A stretch of 64,000 nucleotides of DNA from an uncultured Collinsella sp. (GTDB lineage Bacteria > Actinomycetota > Coriobacteriia > Coriobacteriales > Coriobacteriaceae): NCBI GenBank assembly GCA_958421275.1, contig CATZLI010000001.1, forward strand, positions 233,666 through 297,665, read 5' to 3'. Position numbers and translations under genes: made by a program. This document shows positions 52,255 through 61,611 of this stretch, piece by piece. Every line of letters begins with the position of its first letter. The stretch's first letter is position 1. The notes under the pieces were generated by a model. The model was given only the letters and a program-made list of their open reading frames with translations, was not told the DNA's origin and did no database searches.

Positions 52255-52911
52255 TTAATTAAGCGTGTGATCGTGGCTCGCTTGATACCAAACGACGACT
52301 CCTATGATTCTAATCCTCCGTTTGTTAAACATCAGATCCGGACTTGCTGTTGCATATGAATGGGACGACAGCACAATCATGTCGTTTCCTTCTGCAAATC
52401 GCCTAATTACCGGTGTTTTACCGTCTGCGAGCGCCAATACAGCACAGCCGTTCCAAGGCTTTGCGGTGGTATCGACAAGTAGTAAGCTGCCGGGAGGGTA
52501 AATGCGGGACATTTCGTCACCTTTGATTTTAACGAAAACGCTATGTGGGTGACGCTTGGCTACGTCTACAGGCGCGCAAGCATTTTGTTGGCTGTGCGTG
52601 ATGCGGCGCTTTTGCGATTCGATATCGATGACGGGAAATGCGCCCTCCATTTCGTGGATAGCAGGGTCTTCGTCGGTGACGATTCTTTTATTTGCGAGCT
52701 TTACGGCCAAACCGTTTTCCTCGCCAACAAGTTCATCGCGGGTGCAACCGAAGAGCGCTTGTAACTTTTCAATATGGCGCTCACGGGGGGCATACCGACT
52801 TTTTTCCCAACGACAAACGGTCTCTTTAGATACCCCCAACATCTCTGCAAGTTGCGCCTGACCAAGATGCTCCATGGTGCGGAGTTTACGAATATTTGCC
52901 CCGAAGCCCAT
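52255..52911 (-). CDS. HTH repressor with inactivated S24-type C-terminal domain
   Basis: The 218-residue protein has an XRE-type helix-turn-helix (ANIRKLRTMEHLGQAQLAEMLGVSKETVCRWE, about 5-36) and a C-terminal LexA/CI-like domain. In S24 domains the nucleophile occurs in a GDSM motif; here it is GDEM (Glu133), and the Lys of the dyad is Arg170. So self-cleavage is not expected and the domain may sense something else. The ATG at 52911 lies 2 bases after the upstream arcA-like gene stop, so it is part of that transcript. It likely regulates the arginine genes. Confidence 0.82.
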   Translation of the reverse strand: MGFGANIRKLRTMEHLGQAQLAEMLGVSKETVCRWEKSRYAPRERHIEKLQALFGCTRDELVGEENGLAVKLANKRIVTDEDPAIHEMEGAFPVIDIESQKRRITHSQQNACAPVDVAKRHPHSVFVKIKGDEMSRIYPPGSLLLVDTTAKPWNGCAVLALADGKTPVIRRFAEGNDMIVLSSHSYATASPDLMFNKRRIRIIGVVVWYQASHDHTLN

Positions 52912-52913
52912 GG

Positions 52914-54164
52914 CTATAGATCCTCTCGCCACAGAGGGAGGCATAGACAGTTTGTGCCACCATAGCCTTTGGTGAGCTCGTCAATGGATAACGGGAATAA
53001 TTCCATTCCTGCTTTCTCAAGCGCTTCGTTGGTCCAAACGTTTTCTTCATATACGCATAGTTTTCCTGGCGAGAGCGCAAGGATAGACGTTGCGTTGTTC
53101 CGGCGCTCTCTTTCGTAGGCGGTTTGATTCCCGCCTCCGCAGTCAATTACTTTTATTGGTTCGCAACAGGCTGCAGAGAGTATTTCCGGAATCGTGCGAT
53201 CGATAGGAGTGATCGTAAGGCCCTTTCCGGATCGTTTTAGTTGAATGCTGTATGCATCAACGGCATTGCATATCTCACGATCGATGAGGAACGCGTCGTG
53301 ATCAATTCTACTTATGAACGTATCGAGGTGGATACGCAGCCCGTCAGAGGGGACTCGAATCGCAATTAGCTCGGTAGTCTGGAATTTATTTGAGGTCAGG
53401 AGCTCTTTGGCAAGTGACTCGACGGCGGCGGGTTCAGTTCGGTCAGAGATTCCAACTAATAATGTCTCAGCACTGATAACAAGAATGTCTCCGCCTTCGA
53501 TATGGTAACTACTCCTGTTCAAATCACATACCGGGGTTTCTCCCATGATCTTGTGGTGGGTGAATATCTGCCGGTATAAGGCGACCTCACGATCACGCTC
53601 AGGCCAATACATATGATTTAGGATGATGCCGTCTCCGACTACCACAGCAGGATCACGAGTGAAAAAAAGCGTGTTGAGGGGATTGACCAAGAGCGAGGCG
53701 GGGTCAAATTGCTCGTGCACGAGCGCCCGTAGTGTTTCCGACTGGTTTGAACATAGCTCAGTGTCTCCAAAGCGAATGCCGTTAAGTACTATATTCACCA
53801 ATTCCTGGGTGTTCTTAGCGTTCTCAAACAGCTGGGTTATTGTCTCGAGGAACTCTCTGCCTGTTGCCCCACTGCAACGGAGGTAGTCATCAATAAAACA
53901 TTTAAGTGATTGGGGCTCAGTTTCAAGTGAGTCTTCGAGAAGGTCCCTAATTTCAATGGTTTCTACGCCATGCTTCTCAAGCAATTGAACCATGGAATCG
54001 TGCTCATATATTGCTTTGTCGAGGTCAAAACGACCGCTCCATTTTCGCAGGGAGAAAACTTGGCTGAAGTCGGCATCAGGGTAGTTTTGTGTTTCAGTTC
54101 CTGGTCGATGGACAAGTACGGCTTTTAAATGACCGATTTCATTTGTTATGTGTACGCCTTGCAT
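52914..54164 (-). CDS. Arginine deiminase, second copy
   Basis: The 416-residue enzyme hydrolyses arginine to citrulline and ammonia. Active-site regions are FTRDPAVVVG, YHIEGGD and HLDTF, with the nucleophile Cys406 in GGTNCLCLPLWRED. It is clearly homologous to arcA at 55889-57133 but divergent. The base composition is AT-richer than the flanking chromosome, suggesting recent acquisition. It is transcribed away from arcA from a shared intergenic region and is followed by the S24-type repressor gene. Confidence 0.92.
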   Translation of the reverse strand: MQGVHITNEIGHLKAVLVHRPGTETQNYPDADFSQVFSLRKWSGRFDLDKAIYEHDSMVQLLEKHGVETIEIRDLLEDSLETEPQSLKCFIDDYLRCSGATGREFLETITQLFENAKNTQELVNIVLNGIRFGDTELCSNQSETLRALVHEQFDPASLLVNPLNTLFFTRDPAVVVGDGIILNHMYWPERDREVALYRQIFTHHKIMGETPVCDLNRSSYHIEGGDILVISAETLLVGISDRTEPAAVESLAKELLTSNKFQTTELIAIRVPSDGLRIHLDTFISRIDHDAFLIDREICNAVDAYSIQLKRSGKGLTITPIDRTIPEILSAACCEPIKVIDCGGGNQTAYERERRNNATSILALSPGKLCVYEENVWTNEALEKAGMELFPLSIDELTKGYGGTNCLCLPLWREDL

Positions 54165-54248
54165 GTCTGTCTCCTGTCCTGCTGGTTTTTATATAAGGCT
54201 AAGGCAGGTTCCTTGTTGTGTTGCGGAAAAGTTAAAAGACGTATGTAA

Positions 54249-54295
54249 TTGATAAATAACATCAATTTTAAATATCAGATTGATTAATAACGTCA
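54249..54295. promoter_or_regulatory. Direct repeats in divergent arginine deiminase promoter
   Basis: TTGATAAATAACATCA (54249-54264) and TTGATTAATAACGTCA (54280-54295) match at 14 of 16 positions, 31 bases apart, about three helical turns. Each is partly dyad-symmetric (TTGAT-n7-ATCAA in the first). They lie between the divergent arcA-like and transporter genes and may be the repressor or global-regulator sites. Confidence 0.55.
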
Positions 54296-54417
54296 CTTTA
54301 GCTGCCGTTCATAGGTGAAAAGCGACACGATGGCGATGGTTGGCCGACCACCGCTGAGCAACCTCATACATTTATGGTGCCAGCTGGATAGATGGGAAAA
54401 GGAATGAAGGAGGAGAT

Positions 54418-55860
54418 ATGGCAGCGGAAAGTTCGAAAGGCATCAAGCAGTTCAAGGTCCCGCACGTATATGCGATCATCTTTGCACTTATGGTCATCTT
54501 CGCTGTTCTCACGTGGATTGTTCCCTCTGGGTCCTATCAGCGTCAGGAGGTGAACGGTCGTGAAGTCACTGTCGCAGGTACGTATGAGCAGAGTGAAAAG
54601 ACATATATTGACGAGGAAACCGGGGATGAAGTAGATCTCAGACAAGGCGTCTTCGATGTTCTTCAGGCTCCAACGCGCGGTATACAAGAGGCAATTGAGG
54701 TCGTTGCATTCATCTTGATTGTGGGCGGTTCGTTTCAGGTTATTACTAAAACGGGCGCTATCACGAGCGGAATGGGTCGTGTCGTTCGCCGCTTTAAGAA
54801 CAAAGACATTCTAATTATTCCTATTGCGATGGTTCTCTTTGCATTGGGCGGAACGAGCTTTGGCATGGCGGAAGAAACTCTCCCGTTCTTTGCGATCTTC
54901 ATGCCAATTATGATGGCTATGGGCTTCGACTCGATGACGGCGTTCATGGTCGTGTTCGTTGGAGCGCGCACGGGTTACATCGCCTCAACGATTAATCCGT
55001 TTAATGTTCTCATTGCGCAAGGTATTCTTGGTATTCAGGGCAACCCCCAGCTGTGGCTGCGTATGATTGCCTGGGTTGTTTTGACTGCCGTTGCAATTAC
55101 TTGGGTTGTCCTCTATGCACGAAGGGTAAAGAAGAACCCTGAGTCATCGATCACATTTGAGGATGATATCGCCAAGAAAGTCGAGTTCGCTGCCGATGAA
55201 TCTGCCCTTGACGCGGAATTTACGGGTCGTCAAAAAGGCGTGCTTGCGGTATTTATCGCTGGTATGTGCCTTATCATCTGGGGACTTGTGACCCAGGGCT
55301 GGTATATGAACGAGATTTCTGCGGTCTTTTTGGCCATGGGCCTGTTGGCTGGTGTTATTGCGGGCTTTAGTCAGGACGTCATCGCTCAGGAATTTGTTGC
55401 GGGTATCGCTGACTTTGCTTTCTCGGCAATTGTCGTTGGACTTGCGCGTGGCATCCTTGTCATTGCCTCTGACGGCATGATCATCGATACCATCCTCAAT
55501 GCGCTCGCCACTGGTCTGGGCGGCATCCCGGCGGTTCTCTTTACTACGCTTCTTTATGCGGTTGAGAACCTCCTGGCGATTCTGGTTCCCAGCTCATCTG
55601 GCCTTGCAGCACTGACCGCTCCCATTTTTGGACCTTTGACCGAACTCATGGGCCTTAATCCCGAGGCCGCCGTGTGGGCTCTCTCCATGGGTAGCGCGAC
55701 GATGTCTTTGATCTGTCCTACTAGCGCCATTCTTGTAGCGGGTTTGGGCGTGTGCAAGATCAAGCTTGGCCAGTGGTGGAAGACCGTTTGGAAATTCTTC
55801 TTGGTCGTGTCGCTCATCAATATCGTATTCGTAGCAATCTCGGGACTTATTGCCCTGTAG
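54418..55860 (+). CDS. YfcC-family transporter, probable arginine/ornithine exchanger
   Basis: The 480-residue protein has about 12 hydrophobic segments and is in the YfcC/ArcD2-like family (C4-dicarboxylate anaerobic carrier superfamily). Visible hallmarks are the ALGGTSFGMAEETLPFF and GARTGYIASTINPFNVLIAQG segments and SSSGLAALTAPIFGPL. AAGGAGG precedes the start. The operon position, immediately ahead of arcA and arcB, supports an arginine-ornithine antiport role, which I infer rather than see. Confidence 0.88.
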   Translation: MAAESSKGIKQFKVPHVYAIIFALMVIFAVLTWIVPSGSYQRQEVNGREVTVAGTYEQSEKTYIDEETGDEVDLRQGVFDVLQAPTRGIQEAIEVVAFILIVGGSFQVITKTGAITSGMGRVVRRFKNKDILIIPIAMVLFALGGTSFGMAEETLPFFAIFMPIMMAMGFDSMTAFMVVFVGARTGYIASTINPFNVLIAQGILGIQGNPQLWLRMIAWVVLTAVAITWVVLYARRVKKNPESSITFEDDIAKKVEFAADESALDAEFTGRQKGVLAVFIAGMCLIIWGLVTQGWYMNEISAVFLAMGLLAGVIAGFSQDVIAQEFVAGIADFAFSAIVVGLARGILVIASDGMIIDTILNALATGLGGIPAVLFTTLLYAVENLLAILVPSSSGLAALTAPIFGPLTELMGLNPEAAVWALSMGSATMSLICPTSAILVAGLGVCKIKLGQWWKTVWKFFLVVSLINIVFVAISGLIAL

Positions 55861-55888
55861 GTTTCATGGCTGAAATGGAGTAACAGGA

Positions 55889-57133
55889 ATGTCTAAAGGA
55901 CTGAATGTACACAGCGAGATTGGTAAGCTCAAGAAAGTTGTGCTTCACCGCCCCGGTCGTGACCTTGTGAACGTAAAGGCAGAAGAGTTCGATGATGTCT
56001 GGATTCACGACTGTTTCTATCTTGATGTGGCTCAAAAGGAGCATGATGCCTTTGCGGATCTTCTGAGGAGCGAAGGTGTTGAGGTTCTCTATATGGAGAA
56101 ACTCGTTGCTGAAGCGCTGGATGCATGCCCCTCGGCTCGCGCTGAGTTTACCGATACATTTATGGCTGAGAGCGGGATTGTCAATCCTATGCTTGAGCAG
56201 GCTGTTCGTGAAAAGCTCGACGCTATTTCAGATTCGTATCAGTTTGTACTTGAGGCTATGGGGGGGTATCGTTATCGTGACCTTGAGCTGCCTCGCGTTT
56301 CGACTACGCTTAGTATGATGGATAATGAGGATGCGAAGCCCGATGATTTGGTGTTGAAGCCTCTTCCGAGTTCATATTTCTCTCGCGATCCTCTTGCTTC
56401 CGTGGGCAAAGGCGTTCTGCTTCACCATATGTATTGGAAACAGCGAGATCGTGAAGTGCCCTTCTACGAAGCGATTTTCAAATACCATCCCGATTATGCA
56501 GGGACTCCGATTTGGTACGACCATAAGAATCCCTGGCATATCGAGGGCGGTGATGTGCTTAACATTAACGCTCATACCTTGGCTATTGGAATTAGCCAGC
56601 GAACTGAGGCGGCTGCGATTGAGGAGCTTGCAAAGAATTTGTTCTGGGGATCTGGGAATTCTGAGATCGATACCGTTTACGCTATTAAAATCCCCAACGG
56701 CTATGCTTACATGCATCTTGACACCGTTTGCACCATGGTGGATTTCGATAAGTTCACAGTTTATCCCGGTATTTTTGAGACCCTTCGTGTTTATCGTCTG
56801 ACTCGTGGTGACTCTGAGGGAATGGTCGCTGTTCAAGAGATTGATGACACGCTTGAACATATTCTTGAAATGGCTACTGGCGTGGAGAAGGTGCAGCTTA
56901 TTGAGTGCGGTGCCGGCGATATGGTTGAGGCATCTCGCGAGCAGTGGAACGACGGGTCGAACACTCTTGCCGTTGCTCCTGGTAAAGTCTGTGTTTACGA
57001 GCGCAATGTTGTCACAAATGATGAGCTCTACAAGAACGGTTTGGAACTTTTGGTCGTTCCCTCCGAGGAACTGTCCCGCGGTCGTGGTGGCCCGCGCTGC
57101 ATGAGCATGCCCTTCTGGCGCGAAGATATTTAG
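55889..57133 (+). CDS. arcA: Arginine deiminase
   Basis: The 414-residue enzyme is the first step of the arginine deiminase pathway. Catalytic residues lie in FSRDPLASVG, WHIEGGD, MHLDTVC and Cys404 in GGPRCMSMPFWREDI. It follows the transporter by 28 bases and precedes arcB by 32 bases, so an arcD-like-arcA-arcB operon is likely. The start follows GGAG. Confidence 0.96.
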   Translation: MSKGLNVHSEIGKLKKVVLHRPGRDLVNVKAEEFDDVWIHDCFYLDVAQKEHDAFADLLRSEGVEVLYMEKLVAEALDACPSARAEFTDTFMAESGIVNPMLEQAVREKLDAISDSYQFVLEAMGGYRYRDLELPRVSTTLSMMDNEDAKPDDLVLKPLPSSYFSRDPLASVGKGVLLHHMYWKQRDREVPFYEAIFKYHPDYAGTPIWYDHKNPWHIEGGDVLNINAHTLAIGISQRTEAAAIEELAKNLFWGSGNSEIDTVYAIKIPNGYAYMHLDTVCTMVDFDKFTVYPGIFETLRVYRLTRGDSEGMVAVQEIDDTLEHILEMATGVEKVQLIECGAGDMVEASREQWNDGSNTLAVAPGKVCVYERNVVTNDELYKNGLELLVVPSEELSRGRGGPRCMSMPFWREDI

Positions 57134-57165
57134 TTGCAAATCCACTGTGATGGGAGATGGCGAAT

Positions 57166-58176
57166 ATGGGTGTTAATATCGCTGAGCGCAGTTTTCTGAA
57201 GCTGCTTGATTACACGACGGAAGAGATTGAGTATCTGCTTGAGCTTTCTGCTAACTTCAAAAGCATGAAGCGTGCCGGTGTTCCGCATAAATACCTTGAA
57301 GGCAAGAATATTGTTTTGCTATTTGAGAAGACTTCCACGCGTACTCGCTGCGCCTTCGAAGTTGGTGCACTTGACCTTGGCATGGGTGTAACTTATTTGG
57401 ATCCGGGCTCGTCTCAGATGGGCAAAAAGGAGTCGATTGAGGACACGGCTCGCGTCCTTGGCCGCATGTATGACGGAATTGAATACCGCGGCTTTGAACA
57501 GGCGAAGGTTGAGGAGCTTGCTGCAAAAGCTGGGGTTCCCGTTTGGAATGGGCTGACTACTGAATTTCACCCGACTCAAGTGCTTGCCGATATTCTGACC
57601 ATGCGTGAAGAGTTTGGAGAGATTAAGGGCAGGAAACTTACATTTTTTGGTAAGGCGGCCGGAAACGTCGCTGATTCGCTCATGGTCATTTGCGCTAAGC
57701 TCGGCATTAACTACTGTTCTTGCGGCCCAATCGGGGGAAATTCGGAGGGGGCTACATCCTATGATCCTGAACTCCTTGCAGAATGTAGTCGTATTGCGGC
57801 CGAGCATGGATCGACGATTACCATTACAGAGGATATTGAGGAAGGCGCTCGTGATGCCGATGTAATTTACACGGATGTTTGGGTTGGCATGGGTCAGCCC
57901 GCAGAGCTGTGGGAAAGCCGCATTAAGCTCATGTCGCCGTATCGTGTGACCGCTGAGGTGATGTCTATGGCAAAGCCCGAGGCGATTTTCCTCCACTGCC
58001 TTCCGAGCTTCCACGATACTAATACTACTGTTGGTGCCGAAATTGCTGAGAAGTTTGGAGTTACCGAAATGGAAGTCACGGACGAGGTTTTTGAGTCCGA
58101 TAAGTCTCGTGTTTTCCAAGAAGCGGAGAATCGCATGCATACGATTAAGGCGGTGATGTACGCAACGCTTAAGTAG
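57166..58176 (+). CDS. arcB: Ornithine carbamoyltransferase, catabolic
   Basis: The 336-residue enzyme phosphorolyses citrulline to ornithine and carbamoyl phosphate. The carbamoyl-phosphate motif STRTR (57-61), FHPTQVLAD and [10 protein letters not shown] are present. GGGAG nine bases upstream favours ATG 57166 over an ATG three codons earlier. No carbamate kinase follows, so ATP formation from carbamoyl phosphate must use a gene elsewhere. Confidence 0.95.
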   Translation: MGVNIAERSFLKLLDYTTEEIEYLLELSANFKSMKRAGVPHKYLEGKNIVLLFEKTSTRTRCAFEVGALDLGMGVTYLDPGSSQMGKKESIEDTARVLGRMYDGIEYRGFEQAKVEELAAKAGVPVWNGLTTEFHPTQVLADILTMREEFGEIKGRKLTFFGKAAGNVADSLMVICAKLGINYCSCGPIGGNSEGATSYDPELLAECSRIAAEHGSTITITEDIEEGARDADVIYTDVWVGMGQPAELWESRIKLMSPYRVTAEVMSMAKPEAIFLHCLPSFHDTNTTVGAEIAEKFGVTEMEVTDEVFESDKSRVFQEAENRMHTIKAVMYATLK

Positions 58177-58260
58177 CGGGGCGTTGAGAAAACAGTCGCA
58201 AATCTGTTTCCATACTATATTTCTCTCAACAAGCTGATAGGATACAGGGGAGAATGATGC

Positions 58261-58294
58261 GCGCGTCAGTCGATTTTTTCGACTGACGCGCTTT
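58261..58294 (+). terminator. Intrinsic terminator at end of arc operon
   Basis: A perfect 13-base stem (58261-58273 with 58279-58291) has a T5 loop and is followed by TTTG. It lies just before the queA ribosome site. Confidence 0.7.
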
Positions 58295-58309
58295 GTGAAA
58301 GAGGCAAAG

Positions 58310-59521
58310 ATGCGTACCGATGATTTTGACTACAACCTTCCCGAGGAACTGATTGCCCAAGCTCCTGCCGAGCCGCGCGACTCCTGCCGCCTGCTGGTGG
58401 TTGATCGCAAGGGCTCCCAGGCGGGAACGCCGCTGGAGCACGGCGGTACCGTTGAGCACCGCATCTTCCGCGACATCATCGACTATATCGAGCCGGGTGA
58501 CGTGCTCGTCATCAACAAGACGCGCGTGATGCCGGCCCGCCTGATCGGTCGCAAGGCCGGCTCGGGCGGCGTGGTCGAGACGCTGCTGCTCAAGCGCCGC
58601 GAGGATGTGGATCCGCTGGGCCATGTCTGGGAGTGCCTGGTCAAGCCGGGTAAGCGCCTGAAGCCCGGTGCTCAGATTGAGTATCGTGCGGGCGGCGCCC
58701 ATGCGCCCGAGGGCGCGCCCGTGGTGCTGACGGCCGAGGTCGTCGACTTTGTTACCGATAGCCGCGGTGGCCGTCTGGTGCGCTTTGAGCCGGCCGGTTG
58801 CAATGCCGCCGGCGACCCGCGCACGCTCGACGAGGCCATCCACGCTGCCGGCCACGTGCCGCTGCCGCCCTACATTACCGATTACGAGGGCGATCCCGAG
58901 AAGTACCAGACCGTCTACGCCATGAAGGAGGAGCACTCGGCTGCCGCTCCTACGGCGGGTCTGCACTTTACTCCCGAGCTCATGGCCGCTATCGAGGCCA
59001 AGGGCGCGAAGTTTGCCGCCGTCGAGCTCGAGGTGGGTATCGATACCTTCCGTCTGGTGGAGGAGGACGACCCTACACAGCACGTGATGCACACCGAGCG
59101 CTACCACGTGTCGCAGGAGGTTGTCGACGCTGTGCATAAGGCGAAGGCCGAGGGCCATCGTGTGATCGCCGTCGGCACTACCGCAGTGCGCTCGCTCGAG
59201 AGCGCGTTTGACGCGGACGCGCCGGTGTCCGATCCGGCTGTGACGGCGCGCTATTTTGAGGGCCGCGAGGACGGGGCCGACACGCTCGGCCGCGGCGACA
59301 TCGTGGTGCGCGAGAACGCGACAACGCAGCTCTACCTTATGCCCGGCTCGACCTATCACGTGGTCGACGCGTTGATCACGAACTTCCACGTGCCTCGCTC
59401 TACACTCATGATGCTTGTGAGCGCGCTTGCCACCCGCGACCAGATCATGGATGCCTACGCTGCCGCCATCGAGGAGCGCTACCGCTTCTTCAGCTTTGGC
59501 GACGCCATGCTCATCTTGTAG
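58310..59521 (+). CDS. queA: S-adenosylmethionine:tRNA ribosyltransferase-isomerase QueA
   Basis: The 403-residue enzyme makes epoxyqueuosine in tRNA by transferring the ribosyl part of SAM. It begins MRTDDFDYNLPEELIAQAP and has RDSCRLLVVDR, DVLVINKTRVMPARL, APTAGLHFTPEL and ITNFHVPRSTLMMLVSAL. It is longer than most QueA (about 340-360), owing to insertions in the middle. AAAGAGG precedes the ATG at 58310. A conserved hairpin element begins at the G of the stop codon. Confidence 0.95.
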   Translation: MRTDDFDYNLPEELIAQAPAEPRDSCRLLVVDRKGSQAGTPLEHGGTVEHRIFRDIIDYIEPGDVLVINKTRVMPARLIGRKAGSGGVVETLLLKRREDVDPLGHVWECLVKPGKRLKPGAQIEYRAGGAHAPEGAPVVLTAEVVDFVTDSRGGRLVRFEPAGCNAAGDPRTLDEAIHAAGHVPLPPYITDYEGDPEKYQTVYAMKEEHSAAAPTAGLHFTPELMAAIEAKGAKFAAVELEVGIDTFRLVEEDDPTQHVMHTERYHVSQEVVDAVHKAKAEGHRVIAVGTTAVRSLESAFDADAPVSDPAVTARYFEGREDGADTLGRGDIVVRENATTQLYLMPGSTYHVVDALITNFHVPRSTLMMLVSALATRDQIMDAYAAAIEERYRFFSFGDAMLIL

Positions 59522-59669
59522 GTTACGGCGTTTTACAAACGCCGTAACCGGTCGACGCTGCGCGGGCCGCATTTGGACAATCTGACGTTCAACTTCAAGG
59601 GCGCGACCAGAAGGTCAGCGCCCTTTCGTTTCACGTCACCTTGTCTCAAATGCGACCCGCTCGCTGACT
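59521..59669 (+). repeat. Dispersed structured repeat, copy 1
   Basis: A 13-base-pair hairpin (59521-59533 with 59537-59549) begins at the queA stop codon. The following 118 bases (59552-59669) match 62740-62857 at 116 positions. The 118-base core folds on itself into one long imperfect stem with apical GACC-AGAA-GGTC. See copy 2 for the companion. Confidence 0.85.
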
Positions 59670-59847
59670 CTGCCATTACATCGGTGTTGCCGTGGTTGTT
59701 GAGTAGTCATTGGGCACTTGGCACTTGGGGACGTTCCTTTTGTGCCGGCACCTGGGGACACTCCTTATGTCAAGAGATTGGTGCAAGAGGGATAGATTAC
59801 CTTGCATCAATCTAATAAGTTGCGGTGAGCGTTTTTTGGCAGCTGGT
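59670..59847. other. Non-coding region between repeat copy 1 and the coiled-coil gene
   Basis: No gene is seen. Apart from the tandem GGCAC repeats it shows nothing recognisable, and it separates convergent genes. Confidence 0.5.
59720..59771. repeat. Two tandem copies of a GGCACYTGGGGAC motif
   Basis: A 27-base unit (59720-59746) starting GGCACTTGGGGACGTTCCTT is followed directly by a 25-base variant (59747-59771) starting GGCACCTGGGGACACTCCTT. Such GGGGAC-containing repeats resemble sequences near REP-associated transposases, but none is visible here. Confidence 0.5.
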
Positions 59848-61611
59848 TTACTTGCTCGCGAAGAGCCAGACCAGGATGATCACCAGGATTGCGGCGACGA
59901 TGCAGACGATGGCGCCGGTGAATTTGATGCGTGAGTCGCGGGTACGCTCGCGCACCGCGTCCTCGGTGGCTTCGAGCTGGGTAACCTCTCGCTCGGTCTC
60001 GGCGTGTTCGGCTTTGTCTCGGGCCAAGGATCCTGCAAGCGACTCAGTGATCTCTGGGTGGTCGTGTACCTCGGTCGCCTGCTCGATGATCGACTGTGCA
60101 TGTGCGGCATCTGCTTGGGCGTTGGCGATGGTCTGCTCCTGGTCCCGGCGTGCCTTGTCCTCGGCAGTGATCTTCTCGCGCAGTTCGCGCTGACGAGTCG
60201 CGGCGGCGGTTTTTGCGGTCTGCAGCTCGTCGCGCGCGGCATCGGCCTCTGCCGTCACGGCCTGATGGGCTCGCTTGGCGTCGGCGATGGGGGCCTGCGC
60301 CTGTTCGACGGCCTGCTCGGCTGCGGCAAGCGAGTGCTCAAGGTCGGCGGTGATGCGCGGGACATCTTCTTCGGCTTTTCGCAGGGCATCTGCCGTGTCG
60401 GAGATCTGCATCGAGAGCTCGCTGGTGCGCACCGTATAGTTGGCGGGATTTGCCGAGGGATTGCGTTGCAGCTCGGCATACTCATGGCGCAGCGTCTCGA
60501 GCTGGGCGCGCGTGGCGTCGACGGTTTGTTGTGCGGCCGCAATGCCGGCGTCTCGCTCGGCCTTCACCTTGTCGCGGATGCGCTTGGAATCCTCAAGACG
60601 TCGAACGAGGCGGTTGCCGGTCTCGCGAGAGCTCGCCTCGCGGGCCTCCACGGCGTCGAGCGCGGCCTTCAGGCGGAGCTCAGTCGCGTCATCCTCTGTC
60701 TTCATTTGTTCGAGCTGACCCTTGAGCTCTGCTACTTTGGAAGCATGGACATCGCGATCGATTTCGGCTGCCGCAGCGGTCTTTTGCGCCGTGGCGATCG
60801 CCTGGCGCTGGTCGGCGACGATCTGGTCGTAGCGGCCTGCGATATCCTGGCGCGTTTCGAGTTCCTCGGCCTGATCGGCAATGCGCTGCTCAAGTTCGGC
60901 CAGGTGGGCGCGGGCATCGGCAAGTGCCTTTTTCGCGGCGTTCATCTCGCGCATGGCCGAGGCGCCCTGGGCGATAAAGGTGCCCACGGCGTTCGCAGTG
61001 TTCGAGACAGCGGTCCCCAGATCGCGGCTCGCGGCGGGGGAGTGCGGGGCGGTCGGGCGAGCGGTGTCGGCAGCGTCCGCATCGGCAACCTGCGGCGCGG
61101 CGATATTGCCGGTACCGCCCTCGACCACAGAAAAGCCTGCTGCGTGCGGATCGACCGCATCGGCGCCAATCGTGGGGTGCTCGAGCTGCAGAAACGAGGG
61201 CATGGTGCTGCCCTGGTCGGCAACCGGAGTCTCGCCGGGCACAAAGGTCGAGGCCGCCACGGCGGCCTCCTCTTCCTCGGCATCAATATCGGCATCGGCG
61301 ACGGCGTTTTTCATCGCTTTGACAGCATCCATCATGGAGTCCATGACGGCATCGAGCTCTTCTTCCGAAGACACCTCGATGGGGCCCGCTGCTTGCGGGG
61401 CGTCGTCCTGTACAGGGGCGTCGTCCTGAGCGGGCGCATCGTCGTTTTGCTCATCGGCGTTTTCTGTTTCGGGGGTTTCCGCCGTAGCGCTTTCGTTCAA
61501 GATGGGGTCGTCGATGTCGATACCATCGCAGGTCACAGCGTCAGTATCTGCGGTGACGTCTGCGGAATCATCAATATGCTGTTGAGTCTGGGGGTCCAGC
61601 TCGTCTGTCAT
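59848..61611 (-). CDS. Long coiled-coil, tail-anchored membrane protein
   Basis: The 587-residue protein has an acidic disordered N-terminus (about 1-170, rich in Asp, Glu, Ala), a long coiled coil (about 220-555, repeated Ala/Glu/Arg/Gln heptads, e.g. AAEQAVEQAQAPIADAKRAHQ) and one C-terminal membrane helix (FTGAIVCIVAAILVIILVWLF). No catalytic domain is seen, so a structural or scaffolding role at the membrane is possible. GGAG lies 9 bases before ATG 61611; an ATG two codons earlier has poorer spacing. Confidence 0.75.
   Translation of the reverse strand: MTDELDPQTQQHIDDSADVTADTDAVTCDGIDIDDPILNESATAETPETENADEQNDDAPAQDDAPVQDDAPQAAGPIEVSSEEELDAVMDSMMDAVKAMKNAVADADIDAEEEEAAVAASTFVPGETPVADQGSTMPSFLQLEHPTIGADAVDPHAAGFSVVEGGTGNIAAPQVADADAADTARPTAPHSPAASRDLGTAVSNTANAVGTFIAQGASAMREMNAAKKALADARAHLAELEQRIADQAEELETRQDIAGRYDQIVADQRQAIATAQKTAAAAEIDRDVHASKVAELKGQLEQMKTEDDATELRLKAALDAVEAREASSRETGNRLVRRLEDSKRIRDKVKAERDAGIAAAQQTVDATRAQLETLRHEYAELQRNPSANPANYTVRTSELSMQISDTADALRKAEEDVPRITADLEHSLAAAEQAVEQAQAPIADAKRAHQAVTAEADAARDELQTAKTAAATRQRELREKITAEDKARRDQEQTIANAQADAAHAQSIIEQATEVHDHPEITESLAGSLARDKAEHAETEREVTQLEATEDAVRERTRDSRIKFTGAIVCIVAAILVIILVWLFASK

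Noticed and set aside
54249..54295. FNR-type boxes in the arginine deiminase promoter
   Set aside because: The half sites TTGAT and ATCAA are 7 bases apart instead of 4, so an FNR assignment is not supported.
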